From a virus: DNA of 50,477 nucleotides. The stretch lies in IMG/VR virus record IMGVR_UViG_3300003635_000004, positions 1-50,477 of that record. One strand, 5' to 3'. Positions 26,362-33,047 of the stretch are shown here, piece after piece. Made by a program: the position numbers and the translations under genes. The notes under the pieces were generated by a model. That model had not been told where the DNA came from, ran no database searches, and saw only the letters and a program-made list of their open reading frames with translations. Numbering within the stretch: position 1 is the first letter of the stretch; every line of letters begins with the position of its first letter.

Positions 26362-26613
26362 CTACTTTTCGAGCCCAAATCGATCGATGAGGCGGGTTTG
26401 AGTGCGCCGAGCGGCCTCGGTCAATTTGTCGTTCTCATATTGGGCTACAGATAGAGCATCGACGATGATGTCTGCCTGAGCCTTCGTGAGTTCAACACGC
26501 TCGGAATCCATCTCTACACCGAGAGTTTCCCCTTGCACCGTCCGCTCGATCGTATCTCCCATGTACATACGAACCATCTCTTCATCGGACAGATCAGAGA
26601 ATTCATCTGACAT
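26362..26613 (-). CDS. Small acidic hypothetical protein
   Basis: The 83-residue protein (MSDEFSDLSDEEMVRMYMGD...) is helical and acidic. The ATG at 26613 is preferred to the one at 26622 because a TATA-like TTTATC lies about 27 bases before it on this strand, which fits a leaderless transcript. The segment RVELTKAQADIIVDALSVAQ looks like a compact helical pair. It may be transcribed separately from the HerA-like gene upstream. Confidence 0.55.
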   Translation of the reverse strand: MSDEFSDLSDEEMVRMYMGDTIERTVQGETLGVEMDSERVELTKAQADIIVDALSVAQYENDKLTEAARRTQTRLIDRFGLEK

Positions 26614-26631
26614 CGGACCCATCTACCACGC

Positions 26632-26641
26632 CTGGATAAAT
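26632..26641 (-). promoter_or_regulatory. TATA-like box upstream of the 26613 gene
   Basis: On the minus strand GATTTATCC lies roughly 27 bases before the ATG at 26613, within a short AT-rich gap after the HerA-like gene. The spacing suits a leaderless haloarchaeal promoter and helps choose the start. Confidence 0.35.
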
Positions 26642-26677
26642 CAGATTTCGGGGGATCTTGATACGATCATTTTACCA

Positions 26678-28504
26678 TCATAACTGCTCCATCAGTTCTT
26701 CACGCTTCTCCAGCCGCCGCGACTGCTCCTTGACCTCGCGGATCCCGCCGATGTTGAAGTCGACGACCGGCTCATCCCCACTCTCGTCGAGCGTGATCAC
26801 GCGGCGCTCCGCCAACTGATTCGCCGCGCGGGAGATGTGACTCCGACTGCTGGCGTCAGGATACTCCTCAATCTCGCCGAAGGTCACCGCCTCACCGGCT
26901 TCCAGAATCGTCGCGGCGATAGCCTTCACGTACCGCTCGGAGACGTTGTTCGCATCCTTCGCGGCCGCGATCTGCTCGCGGACCGTCTCGTCGTCGACGA
27001 AGTCCTCGTAGTCTGTCGGCACGATCACACCGCTGGCTTCCTCGGCGGCCTCGCGCAGGCGCTCGTTCTCAGCCTCGAGCGAGTCGATCCGCTCGTGGGC
27101 ATCCTGTAGCCTGCCACGCAACTCCGTGACTTCCTCGCGAGCTTCGTCGTACCCTTCGACGAGTCCATCCGCGCCCCCGACATCGACATCGGCGTCCACG
27201 TCGAAGACGTCCACCAGCGCCCGCACGTGTTCAGCCGCCTCGTCAAACGCTTCGTCTCGCATCTCGGCCGCTTCGAGGCGGTCCTCGGCGGCGCTGAGTC
27301 GCTCCCGAAGCCGCTCGGCCTCGGCCTGTTGTTCGTCACGTTCCTCGCGGACAGCGTCGAGCTCTGCACGCGTCTCGTCCAATTCAGCTTCAACCTCCTG
27401 TTTGGCCTGCCGCACCTCCATCACCTCGGCCTGGATGGTCTGCTGGACCGTCTCGCCCTCGTCAGCACTGTCGGCTTTCGAGAGCATCGCCTCGGCCATC
27501 CGGTCAAACGTCGACTGGACAGCCTCCTGGTTGTCGAGTTCCCGCTCCAGCTCGGCGATGCGATCCTCTTTTTCTTCGATCTCTGCGCGCAAGCGCTCGA
27601 TTTCGGACTGGCGCTGCTGGCGCTCCGCCGAGATCTCTTCGAGTTGGTCCTGCAGGTCCTCACCAATCGACTTCAGTTCGGGTGTGTCCGCCTCGTCCAG
27701 TCCCGGTCGCGCGCCGGCGTCGTGGGTTCGTTTTCGCCGAAACTGCACGCACTCCGTTCGGTCGCGCCAGTCGGCCTGCAGGAAGGCCTGGCCATCCGCG
27801 AGGTCCTTCACGTTGACGCTGTCGACGGTATCCGTATCAAGGACGCGCCGGACGACTTTCGTGTCGTTCTCCCAGGTGAGGCGATGCCAGGCGATCCACT
27901 CACACTGCGTGATGAAGTCCTTCTTCACGTTCGCCGGGCGCTGGCTGATGCCCATGATGCCGAGCCCGCGCTTCCGGCCGCGCTTCGCGACGCGAATCAG
28001 CATCTTCCCCGTGTCGTCCAGCCCGCCACCCTCGGGGATGTACTCGTGACACTCCTCGACGACGAGGAGGAAGGGGCGTTCGAGGCGCTTCTCGCGCTTG
28101 AAGAGTTCGCGTGCCGTCTCGCGCACGAGGTCGTCCGCGGTGTCCTCGTCGAGATACTCGGAGACGTCGAGGATGATCGGCACGCGCTCCTCTAGGGCGA
28201 GGTCAGCAAGTTTCGAGGCGTGTTCCGGCCCCACCTGCAGGTCGACGTCGTCGCCGGCGCCGACGTGCAGAATCTCGTAGCGTTCCTTCAGGCCCCAGTA
28301 CTCCCCGTCTGTGTCGACGATGAGCGTCGGGTGGCCGTCCTCGAGGAGCTCTTCGATCACGACGCTCGCCGTGTTCGACTTCCCCGAGCCGGACTTGCCG
28401 GTGATGAACGCCCGCCCGGTGAGGACCTCCACGGTCGGGAGGCGGATCGGGTCGCCGTCGAGGCTCTCCGCGACCGTGATGTGTTCGGGTTCGGTGTTGC
28501 TCAT
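26678..28504 (-). CDS. HerA/FtsK-like ATPase with coiled coil and winged helix
   Basis: The 608-residue protein opens with a HerA-type ATPase domain (DUF87-like). It has Walker A GKSGSGKS (36-43), IVDTDGEYWG (62-71), Walker B LLVVEECHE (146-154), and the SQRP motor motif (187-190). Residues about 275-490 are a long Glu/Arg/Gln-rich coiled coil, and the end (EAVTFGEIEEYPDASSRSHI onward) is a winged-helix-like domain. HerA ATPases form hexamers that move along DNA, normally with NurA nuclease. Because a true terminase is present, this one more likely serves DNA segregation, processing or interference with the host. Confidence 0.85.
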   Translation of the reverse strand: MSNTEPEHITVAESLDGDPIRLPTVEVLTGRAFITGKSGSGKSNTASVVIEELLEDGHPTLIVDTDGEYWGLKERYEILHVGAGDDVDLQVGPEHASKLADLALEERVPIILDVSEYLDEDTADDLVRETARELFKREKRLERPFLLVVEECHEYIPEGGGLDDTGKMLIRVAKRGRKRGLGIMGISQRPANVKKDFITQCEWIAWHRLTWENDTKVVRRVLDTDTVDSVNVKDLADGQAFLQADWRDRTECVQFRRKRTHDAGARPGLDEADTPELKSIGEDLQDQLEEISAERQQRQSEIERLRAEIEEKEDRIAELERELDNQEAVQSTFDRMAEAMLSKADSADEGETVQQTIQAEVMEVRQAKQEVEAELDETRAELDAVREERDEQQAEAERLRERLSAAEDRLEAAEMRDEAFDEAAEHVRALVDVFDVDADVDVGGADGLVEGYDEAREEVTELRGRLQDAHERIDSLEAENERLREAAEEASGVIVPTDYEDFVDDETVREQIAAAKDANNVSERYVKAIAATILEAGEAVTFGEIEEYPDASSRSHISRAANQLAERRVITLDESGDEPVVDFNIGGIREVKEQSRRLEKREELMEQL

Positions 28505-28743
28505 GTTTTCATCTCCGTGTCAAGCCACTCCCACTGGATTGCCTTCGCTTCGACCTCGTCGATAAAGTCCTCTTTCCAGCGCGTTCCGCCAGAACAGATG
28601 GGGTCGCCTGCAGGGCGGGTGGCGACGCCGATGATCGTCCACGGTGAGTGGCGCTTGATCTTCCGCATCTCGCCATAGATCGGCGTCCCGCAGTCGCTCT
28701 GAGACCGGTAGAGAAAGACACCGATCAGGTTGTTCTCACTCAC
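28501..28743 (-). CDS. Small hypothetical protein
   Basis: This 80-residue protein begins at a GTG (28743; MSENNLIGVFLYRS...). That start gives an eight-base overlap (GTGAGTGA) with the stop of the upstream gene, unlike the longer frame to 28770. It overlaps the HerA-like start by four bases, so the two are coupled. It has a mixed strand-helix pattern with two cysteines (DCG, ICSGG) and several Trp. No family is recognised; a partner role for the ATPase is possible. Confidence 0.55.
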   Translation of the reverse strand: MSENNLIGVFLYRSQSDCGTPIYGEMRKIKRHSPWTIIGVATRPAGDPICSGGTRWKEDFIDEVEAKAIQWEWLDTEMKT

Positions 28744-28981
28744 GCTCTCCCTCCCACGGCTCCCCTTCAACGACGAAGGTCATTCGGACCTCGTGTTCGC
28801 CGTCGGAGTTCACCGATGTCCCGTGCTGCTGGAGTTCCATTCTGTCGTCGGCATCGACACGCGTCAGCAGTGGCGCCAGTTTCGAGCGACAGTAGTCCAT
28901 CTCCGCGGCCCACCACTCTGTGTGCTCGACATGCTCCCTCCCCAACGCGTCGGCTATCTTCTCGCGATCTTCGTCGTTCAT
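28736..28981 (-). CDS. Small acidic hypothetical protein
   Basis: The 81-residue protein (MNDEDREKIADALGREHVEH...) has helices followed by a strand-rich end (EHEVRMTFVVEGEPWEGERE). It overlaps the gene before it by four bases and the gene after it by eight, within a tightly packed leftward operon. No motif points to a function. Confidence 0.55.
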   Translation of the reverse strand: MNDEDREKIADALGREHVEHTEWWAAEMDYCRSKLAPLLTRVDADDRMELQQHGTSVNSDGEHEVRMTFVVEGEPWEGERE

Positions 28982-29529
28982 CCCAAATACTCCCCCAGCT
29001 TCTTCGAGTTCGACCCTCGCTCACGCACGTCTCCGAACGGCGTCTCTTCGACGGGGCGGATGATCGCGATGGTGTCGTAGGGACTGCCTCGTTCGCCCGC
29101 GAACAGGTCGTCGAACCACTCGCGGTCGACGTCGATGCGCTCCTCGGTGAACCTGAGGACGTCGTCCGCCTCGTCGTGGTAGGGCTGTATCTTCATGCCG
29201 CGCAGTTCGTCGTCGACAACACGGACGAACGGCCGGCTCCCGACGAACAGGTGGACGAGATTGGCGACGAGACTCCCGCGGCTCGCCTCAAGGACGTTCC
29301 ACAGCGTGTCGGCATCCTCGACTTCCCAGTAGGCGCCGGCGACGCGGTTGTATCGCTCCTGCCAGCAGTCCTGGCAGAGCGGGTCAACACCGGGGCGACG
29401 CGTAAAGCCGTCCTGCTCGGGGCCCCAGTCGCCGTAGACGTGCAGATGAGAGTGTCCCTCGCGCTCGCGCCCGCAGTGGACGCACTCGCTGGGATCCTCC
29501 GGCCAGCCGTCGATACCATCGTCACTCAT
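28978..29529 (-). CDS. Zinc-ribbon hypothetical protein
   Basis: The 183-residue protein has an N-terminal zinc site: CVHCGRE (16-22) and LCQDCW (about 50-55), with histidines between. The rest is mixed alpha/beta (GSLVANLVHLFVGSRPFVRV, DVLRFTEERIDVDREWFDD). It shares overlaps with both neighbours. The metal site suggests nucleic-acid or protein binding. No catalytic signature was found. Confidence 0.6.
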   Translation of the reverse strand: MSDDGIDGWPEDPSECVHCGREREGHSHLHVYGDWGPEQDGFTRRPGVDPLCQDCWQERYNRVAGAYWEVEDADTLWNVLEASRGSLVANLVHLFVGSRPFVRVVDDELRGMKIQPYHDEADDVLRFTEERIDVDREWFDDLFAGERGSPYDTIAIIRPVEETPFGDVRERGSNSKKLGEYLG

Positions 29530-29671
29530 CGTCGCCCTCCGCCCTACGGGCGTATTTCAGCGTCCCATGCTGTGGACAGAGAAACTGGCCGAACTTCGGC
29601 AGTGCGCTGCGACCGCAGATTGCACACGGCCCCATGTCGTCCCCCGACTCCGGTTTGGGATGGTCACTCAT
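29522..29671 (-). CDS. Tiny zinc-finger protein
   Basis: A 49-residue ORF (MSDHPKPESGDDMGPCAICG...) has CAIC (16-19) and LCPQH (31-35), giving a C2-C/H zinc knuckle in which the first half resembles a treble-clef or ribbon. It overlaps both the 28978-29529 gene and the 29664-30245 gene by eight bases each. The overlaps and intact zinc ligands argue that it is real despite its size. Confidence 0.6.
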   Translation of the reverse strand: MSDHPKPESGDDMGPCAICGRSALPKFGQFLCPQHGTLKYARRAEGDDE

Positions 29672-30245
29672 CGCTGAACGCCCCCAGTGACTGATTCGCC
29701 TCGCGCCGGCGCTCCTGCTTCCGCTGTTCCCGTTCGTCGTCAGAGAGCCGCCCCGACTGCCAGCTCAGGTCCGCGGCGATCTCCGCTGCCGCGTCACCGG
29801 CTGCGTACCTCGCCAGCACTTCGCCGACCGTCGCCCAGAGCTCATCGTCGCTTGGATCGGTGCGCGAGAACACGGTCTCACCGCCGATGGAAAACTCGTG
29901 TTCGAGGATTACTGGGCCGTTTGGGGAGTCCTCGACGATGTCGTTGATGAGGAACGCCCGCTCGCCGCGGTGCTCTTCGATGGCATCGTAGTCCGGTTCG
30001 AGGGCGTCGTAGACGTCGTCGGTCGTGGCGTGTCCTTCACCGATATCGGGGAATCGATACCAGCCGACAGCATCGCCCTCTGGTTCGTCGAGGACCCAGT
30101 CGGCGGGACACGGGTACGGTTGCGGACCGCGGTAGCGCGTCCAGTCGTGTTCGGCCGCCCAGTCCGCTTCGGGGGCGTCCCAGCGGTTGATCGTGCCGAG
30201 GCGGTGCTGTTCCTTCTGGTCGGTGTTGGTGTCGTCACTCGGCAT
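29664..30245 (-). CDS. Acidic hypothetical protein
   Basis: The 193-residue protein has an N-terminal part with aromatic residues (WAAEHDWTRYRGPQPYPCPA), a central strand region (RAFLINDIVEDSPNGPVILE) and a C-terminal helical, charged tail (LSDDEREQRKQERRREANQS). It lies in the leftward operon with short overlaps. No family recognised. Confidence 0.55.
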   Translation of the reverse strand: MPSDDTNTDQKEQHRLGTINRWDAPEADWAAEHDWTRYRGPQPYPCPADWVLDEPEGDAVGWYRFPDIGEGHATTDDVYDALEPDYDAIEEHRGERAFLINDIVEDSPNGPVILEHEFSIGGETVFSRTDPSDDELWATVGEVLARYAAGDAAAEIAADLSWQSGRLSDDEREQRKQERRREANQSLGAFSDE

Positions 30246-30534
30246 CGTTGCCCCTCCGAAGTAGCGGCTTACCCCGGAATGCGAGGATGCGCGTCAGTCC
30301 CTCGTCCGAGAACCAGTCCCACGTGTACCGCACCGTTTGCATCCCATTGGCCTCTTCCGGCGCGGGGTAGCGCCACGGCGTGATCGTCGGCGGCGACGGA
30401 TGGATCGGCGCGTAGTCGAGGTCGACGCCGTCGTAGCCCGCTCGGATCGCCCCGCGGATCGCGCGCTTGATGCGACGTTGTTCGGCTTCGAAAGCCTCGT
30501 CGATAACGTCCGTGCGGATGCTCTCACTCGTCAT
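30235..30534 (-). CDS. Small hypothetical protein
   Basis: This 99-residue protein starts with a helix (IDEAFEAEQRRIKRAIRGAI) and continues with a Pro/Trp-rich part (PSPPTITPWRYPAPEE, RYTWDWFSDEG) ending in basic residues. It overlaps neighbours on both sides by eleven bases. The N-terminal basic helix could contact nucleic acid, which is inference. Confidence 0.5.
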   Translation of the reverse strand: MTSESIRTDVIDEAFEAEQRRIKRAIRGAIRAGYDGVDLDYAPIHPSPPTITPWRYPAPEEANGMQTVRYTWDWFSDEGLTRILAFRGKPLLRRGNDAE

Positions 30535-30808
30535 CGTCGATCACCTCAAACTCGACATTCTCGGTCCCTTGGTCCCGCATGATCCGGTCGCCGCTGGTTC
30601 CGTTCGGATCGAGATGGAATTCGGCCTCGTCGGCATATACTCCGACAGCGAGGAGGTCTTCGAGCCGAAGGACGCCCGGAACATCGTTCGTCTCTATCAC
30701 TTCTCTGTCCGGGCCGACATCCAGGACGCTAGCTGCTTGCTCCTCGCCGTTGGCGTCAAGGTAAACGACGAGGGCACCTGCCCCGATCCGCACGTGTTCA
30801 CTCTGCAT
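30524..30808 (-). CDS. Small acidic beta-type protein
   Basis: This 94-residue protein is mainly strands (VRIGAGALVVYLDANGEEQA, VIETNDVPGVLRLEDLLAVG). The second half repeats the Asp/Glu-rich pattern of viral accessory proteins. It overlaps the genes on both sides by eleven bases. No function can be given. Confidence 0.5.
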   Translation of the reverse strand: MQSEHVRIGAGALVVYLDANGEEQAASVLDVGPDREVIETNDVPGVLRLEDLLAVGVYADEAEFHLDPNGTSGDRIMRDQGTENVEFEVIDDDE

Positions 30809-31106
30809 CAGCCATCGCCTCCAGTGTCTCCCGCATCTTCGACAGCGGTTCGTCCGCCGAGTCGTAGACAGTGCTGCCCATCACGACCGCCCGGTAACCC
30901 TGCTTCGGCGCGATCCCCATCGACCACTTCTGATCGGCACTGCGCTCGCGGCGCCACTCCGTCGGGACCGCGTCCAGCTGCTCTTCGATGTACGTTTCGA
31001 GGTAGCGTTTGGCCTCGTCGGGATCCGAGAAGTAGTTGATCGCTCGGTCGCTGCGCGCGAAGTCGCGGTTCACGATTCGCGTTCGGTAGACGTACTCGTC
31101 AGTCAC
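30798..31106 (-). CDS. Small hypothetical protein
   Basis: The 102-residue protein (MTDEYVYRTRIVNRDFARSD...) has an N-terminal strand pair, a helix (DEAKRYLETYIEEQLDAVPT) and a second strand-helix unit (YRAVVMGSTVYDSADEPLSK). The pattern is a compact alpha/beta domain but matches no family that I can name. It overlaps the tiny zinc gene by eight bases. Confidence 0.5.
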   Translation of the reverse strand: MTDEYVYRTRIVNRDFARSDRAINYFSDPDEAKRYLETYIEEQLDAVPTEWRRERSADQKWSMGIAPKQGYRAVVMGSTVYDSADEPLSKMRETLEAMADAE

Positions 31107-31251
31107 TGTTATTCCTCCTGTTCGCTTTCTTCATTCGGCGGACCGCTGCAGCCGCATCGTTGCAGTCGTCGCAGTAGACCTCGCCATCATCCGTCCGAAA
31201 CCCGTTCACGTCGACAGTAACTACCTTCCCGCAGCCATCACAGATCGCCAT
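31099..31251 (-). CDS. Tiny zinc-ribbon protein
   Basis: This 50-residue protein (MAICDGCGKVVTVDVNG...) has CDGC (4-7) and CDDC (about 25-28) flanking a strand turn, a clean zinc ribbon, followed by a basic tail (VRRMKKANRRNNSD) that could bind nucleic acid. The ATG at 31251 is used because the longer in-frame extension is Arg/Thr-rich and overlaps another gene. Confidence 0.6.
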   Translation of the reverse strand: MAICDGCGKVVTVDVNGFRTDDGEVYCDDCNDAAAAVRRMKKANRRNNSD

Positions 31252-31708
31252 CGATACACCCCCGCGCCCAGCAGCGTGAACTGCAGAAGGGCGTCTCTTG
31301 GTCGTCGTCCTCGGCGTCGTAGACGGCGCTGCGTTGTCGGATCGGATCACCGCAACACGCGCACGTCAGCCGATGCTCGACGAACTCCGGCTCGTCGACG
31401 TCAGCAACGCGAAGCCCGACTTCGGGCGCGACTGTCTTGATGAACTTCCGCATCTCCTCGTTCGAGAGCTGTAGAAGCGCGCGCCCTCGGCCACCGAACT
31501 CGAAGTCCATCGAGATCTCGGTCTTCGTGCCGAAAAACCGAGCGTCGACCTCGACTGGCGGGTCGTGATCGTACTCGACTCGGTGTTCGTGATCGACTTG
31601 GCGGCCACCCGCCTCGATACTTACGTAGCCTCGCTCGGCGTTGAGCGGCTTGTCGAAAAGATCGACACCTCGTGCGTGTGCGCCCGTTTCGAGACCTTGG
31701 TCAGCCAT
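31238..31708 (-). CDS. Hypothetical protein with C-terminal zinc ribbon
   Basis: The 156-residue protein (start MADQGLETGAHA at 31708) has a strand-rich front (DARFFGTKTEISMDFEFGGR), a helix (SNEEMRKFIKTVAPEVGLR) and a C-terminal cluster CACCGDPI...FCSSRCWARGC with four or more cysteines. It overlaps the regulator gene by eight bases. It is the second gene of the leftward operon. Confidence 0.6.
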   Translation of the reverse strand: MADQGLETGAHARGVDLFDKPLNAERGYVSIEAGGRQVDHEHRVEYDHDPPVEVDARFFGTKTEISMDFEFGGRGRALLQLSNEEMRKFIKTVAPEVGLRVADVDEPEFVEHRLTCACCGDPIRQRSAVYDAEDDDQETPFCSSRCWARGCIDGDL

Positions 31709-32084
31709 TACTGCGCTCCCAATCTGTCTCTGGTGCGTTCTCGCCGATGCGCTGATACAGCTCTCCCAACTCGGCGGCTTCGCTGTCCATCCCGACAGAC
31801 TCGCAGTACTCGACTGCTGTGGCGATGCCATTTAGGACGTCTTCAAGCGCCGGTGTCGGTTCGCCGCGCGGATCATCAACGAGTTCCCAGAGGCCACGGG
31901 CCAGCTTTTCGACATGGCCATGTTCGCCTAGGCGCTTGAGACGCTGGTTGATATACGACGAATCCTCTCCGAGTTGCTCGCTGAGGTAGCCAGGGGACGC
32001 CCGGTCGTCTGCAAGCTCGTCGAGAATTCGCTGATCCAGGTCGTTCAGCTGTCGTGGTTCCAGCATTAAGTGCTGATCTATGCT
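31701..32084 (-). CDS. Winged-helix regulator heading the leftward operon
   Basis: The 127-residue protein has a MarR/ArsR-like winged helix (LDQRILDELADDRASPGYLS, SSYINQRLKRLGEHGHVEKL, ARGLWELVDD) and a helical C-terminal part. The GTG at 32084 is chosen because a TATA-like TTATTT lies about 26-31 bases before it; an ATG at 32066 is possible and a TTG at 32114 is unlikely. Inverted TAAGTGC/GCACTTA arms (32067-32073, 32089-32095) straddle this start, so the protein probably represses its own gene and perhaps the divergent operon. Confidence 0.75.
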   Translation of the reverse strand, partial: SIDQHLMLEPRQLNDLDQRILDELADDRASPGYLSEQLGEDSSYINQRLKRLGEHGHVEKLARGLWELVDDPRGEPTPALEDVLNGIATAVEYCESVGMDSEAAELGELYQRIGENAPETDWERSNG

Positions 32085-32168
32085 CACGGCACTTACTTCC
32101 TTTTCAAAGCTCAAATAACCAGCGGTAAGTAAAAGCTAAGCAACTAAGCTAAAGTTAGTATTAAGTGG
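32067..32168. promoter_or_regulatory. Divergent promoter region with repeated TAAGT motifs
   Basis: The AT-rich gap between the leftward regulator and the rightward operon holds TAAGTGC (32067-32073) with its inverted copy GCACTTA (32089-32095), TAAGT again at 32126-32130 and 32162-32166, and a direct repeat AAGCTAA at 32133-32139 and 32146-32152. A leftward TATA-like TTATTT (near 32110-32115) and a rightward TATTAA (32159-32164) are present. The TAAGT elements are candidate operators of the adjacent winged-helix protein. Confidence 0.55.
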
Positions 32169-32191
32169 GTGGCGGATAGAGATGTACGTGT

Positions 32192-32247
32192 GAAGCGGGA
32201 CGCCTCGGAGAATCTGAGGCCGGTGCTTGCGACACCGACCCCGCTTC
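32192..32247 (+). promoter_or_regulatory. Three-way-junction leader RNA
   Basis: About 30 bases after the rightward TATTAA box the predicted transcript folds into a near-perfect three-way junction. An 8-bp outer stem GAAGCGGG/CCCGCTTC (32192-32199 with 32240-32247) encloses GCCTC-9-GAGGC (32202-32220) and CGGTG-7-CACCG (32221-32237), with AC linkers on both sides. An AGGAAGGA ribosome-like site follows (32250-32257) before the ATG at 32262. No known riboswitch class is recognised. The region is open in frame but Arg-rich, so it is probably untranslated. Confidence 0.6.
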
Positions 32248-32261
32248 CCAGGAAGGAAGCA

Positions 32262-32378
32262 ATGGCGACTATCACCACGAGCCGGCATGAACGTGCCGGC
32301 ATCGACGAACTGACGACGACGCCGCCGAGCGCGTCGACGACGTCCGCTATCTCGACGTGGGCGACCGCGTCCGACTGA
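32262..32378 (+). pseudogene. 5' fragment of a frame-broken small gene
   Basis: Starting at an ATG after a good AGGAAGGA site, the first residues (MATITTSRHERAGIDEL) look genuine. The frame then turns Thr/Ser-rich and stops at 32378. The protein-like continuation (DDDAAERVDDVRYLDVGDRV) is one base earlier and leads into the 32357-32638 ORF. Restoring a single C near 32308 (CTGAC to CTCGAC) would join them. Either a true mutation or a sequencing slip. Confidence 0.6.
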
Positions 32379-32638
32379 ACGACCGCGCGAAGCCCCTCAC
32401 CGTGACGGGCACCGATACTCGCACGCGGGAGACGGTCGTTGCGGGGCGCAAGGTCACCCAGCACGGCGTCGAACTCGAGGGCGACTGGGACGGCGCGCAG
32501 ACCTACGTCGTGTACAACCGCGTCGACGGCTGGCGCGGTGTCGAACTGGCGGAACAGCGCTGTCTCGAGGACGGCCCGACCGGCGAGATCACGCTGGAGC
32601 TCGTCGCGATGGCCGACAGCGAGTGGAGGGCCGAGTGA
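32357..32638 (+). CDS. Hypothetical protein, probably the 3' part of a longer gene
   Basis: The 93-residue ORF starts at a GTG (MGDRVRLNDRAKPLTVTGTD...). Its strand-rich sequence (VEGxVVAGRK-like, HGVELEGDWDGAQTYVVYNR) suggests a small SH3-like or KOW-like barrel. Protein-like coding (AAERVDDVRYLD) continues upstream of the GTG in the same frame, and the true start is probably the ATG at 32262 in another frame (see that entry). It shares one base with the following tiny zinc gene. Confidence 0.6.
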   Translation: MGDRVRLNDRAKPLTVTGTDTRTRETVVAGRKVTQHGVELEGDWDGAQTYVVYNRVDGWRGVELAEQRCLEDGPTGEITLELVAMADSEWRAE

Positions 32639-32730
32639 TGTTCGCGTCGGACCACGACGACGCGACGTTCTGCCCGGACTGTGCGCGCTACCGCGTCGCC
32701 TGCCGCCATCAGGACGGTGAGGACCGATGA
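32638..32730 (+). CDS. Tiny zinc-finger peptide
   Basis: A 30-residue ORF (MFASDHDDATFCPDCARYRV...) with CPDC (12-15) and CRH (22-24) gives four possible zinc ligands. It is coupled to both neighbours (TGATG at 32636-32640; ATGA at 32727-32730). Such short viral zinc peptides are easily missed by gene finders. Function unknown. Confidence 0.55.
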   Translation: MFASDHDDATFCPDCARYRVACRHQDGEDR

Positions 32731-33047
32731 GTACGACCCGACCGATGGCGACTGCCAACGACCTCCCGCAGACGCATGTGCGGGCGCTCACGGAGCCGAT
32801 GGCGATCAACCAGGACGATCCCGACGCCTGGGGAGAGCATGAAGTCGCGGTCTACAGCGAAGATCGCCAGTACTTGGTGAACATCGAGATCGGCCACTGT
32901 GGCTGCCCGGACGTACAGTATCGGCGTCGTGAGTGCAAGCATATCGTCCGATGCAAGTACGCCCTCGGGGAGTACGACCTCCCCGAGTGGGTACAGGCGG
33001 ATCGTCTTGACGACCAACTGCGACGCCGGCTGGAGGATAATTCATGA
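32727..33047 (+). CDS. SWIM zinc-finger protein
   Basis: The 106-residue protein contains the SWIM pattern CxCx(n)CxH: CGCPDVQYRRRECKHIVRC (about residues 58-76), preceded by a strand region (VAVYSEDRQYLVNIEIGH). SWIM domains bind DNA or proteins and are common in haloarchaeal plasmids and viruses. The ATGA overlaps on both sides place it firmly in this operon. No enzyme domain is attached. Confidence 0.75.
   Translation: MSTTRPMATANDLPQTHVRALTEPMAINQDDPDAWGEHEVAVYSEDRQYLVNIEIGHCGCPDVQYRRRECKHIVRCKYALGEYDLPEWVQADRLDDQLRRRLEDNS

Noticed and set aside
27126-28195. Plus-strand ORFs of 307 and 322 codons opposite the HerA-like gene
   Set aside because: They are shadows of a GC-rich coding strand. 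The Ser/Arg-rich sequence has no motifs, while the minus strand has a complete Walker ATPase.
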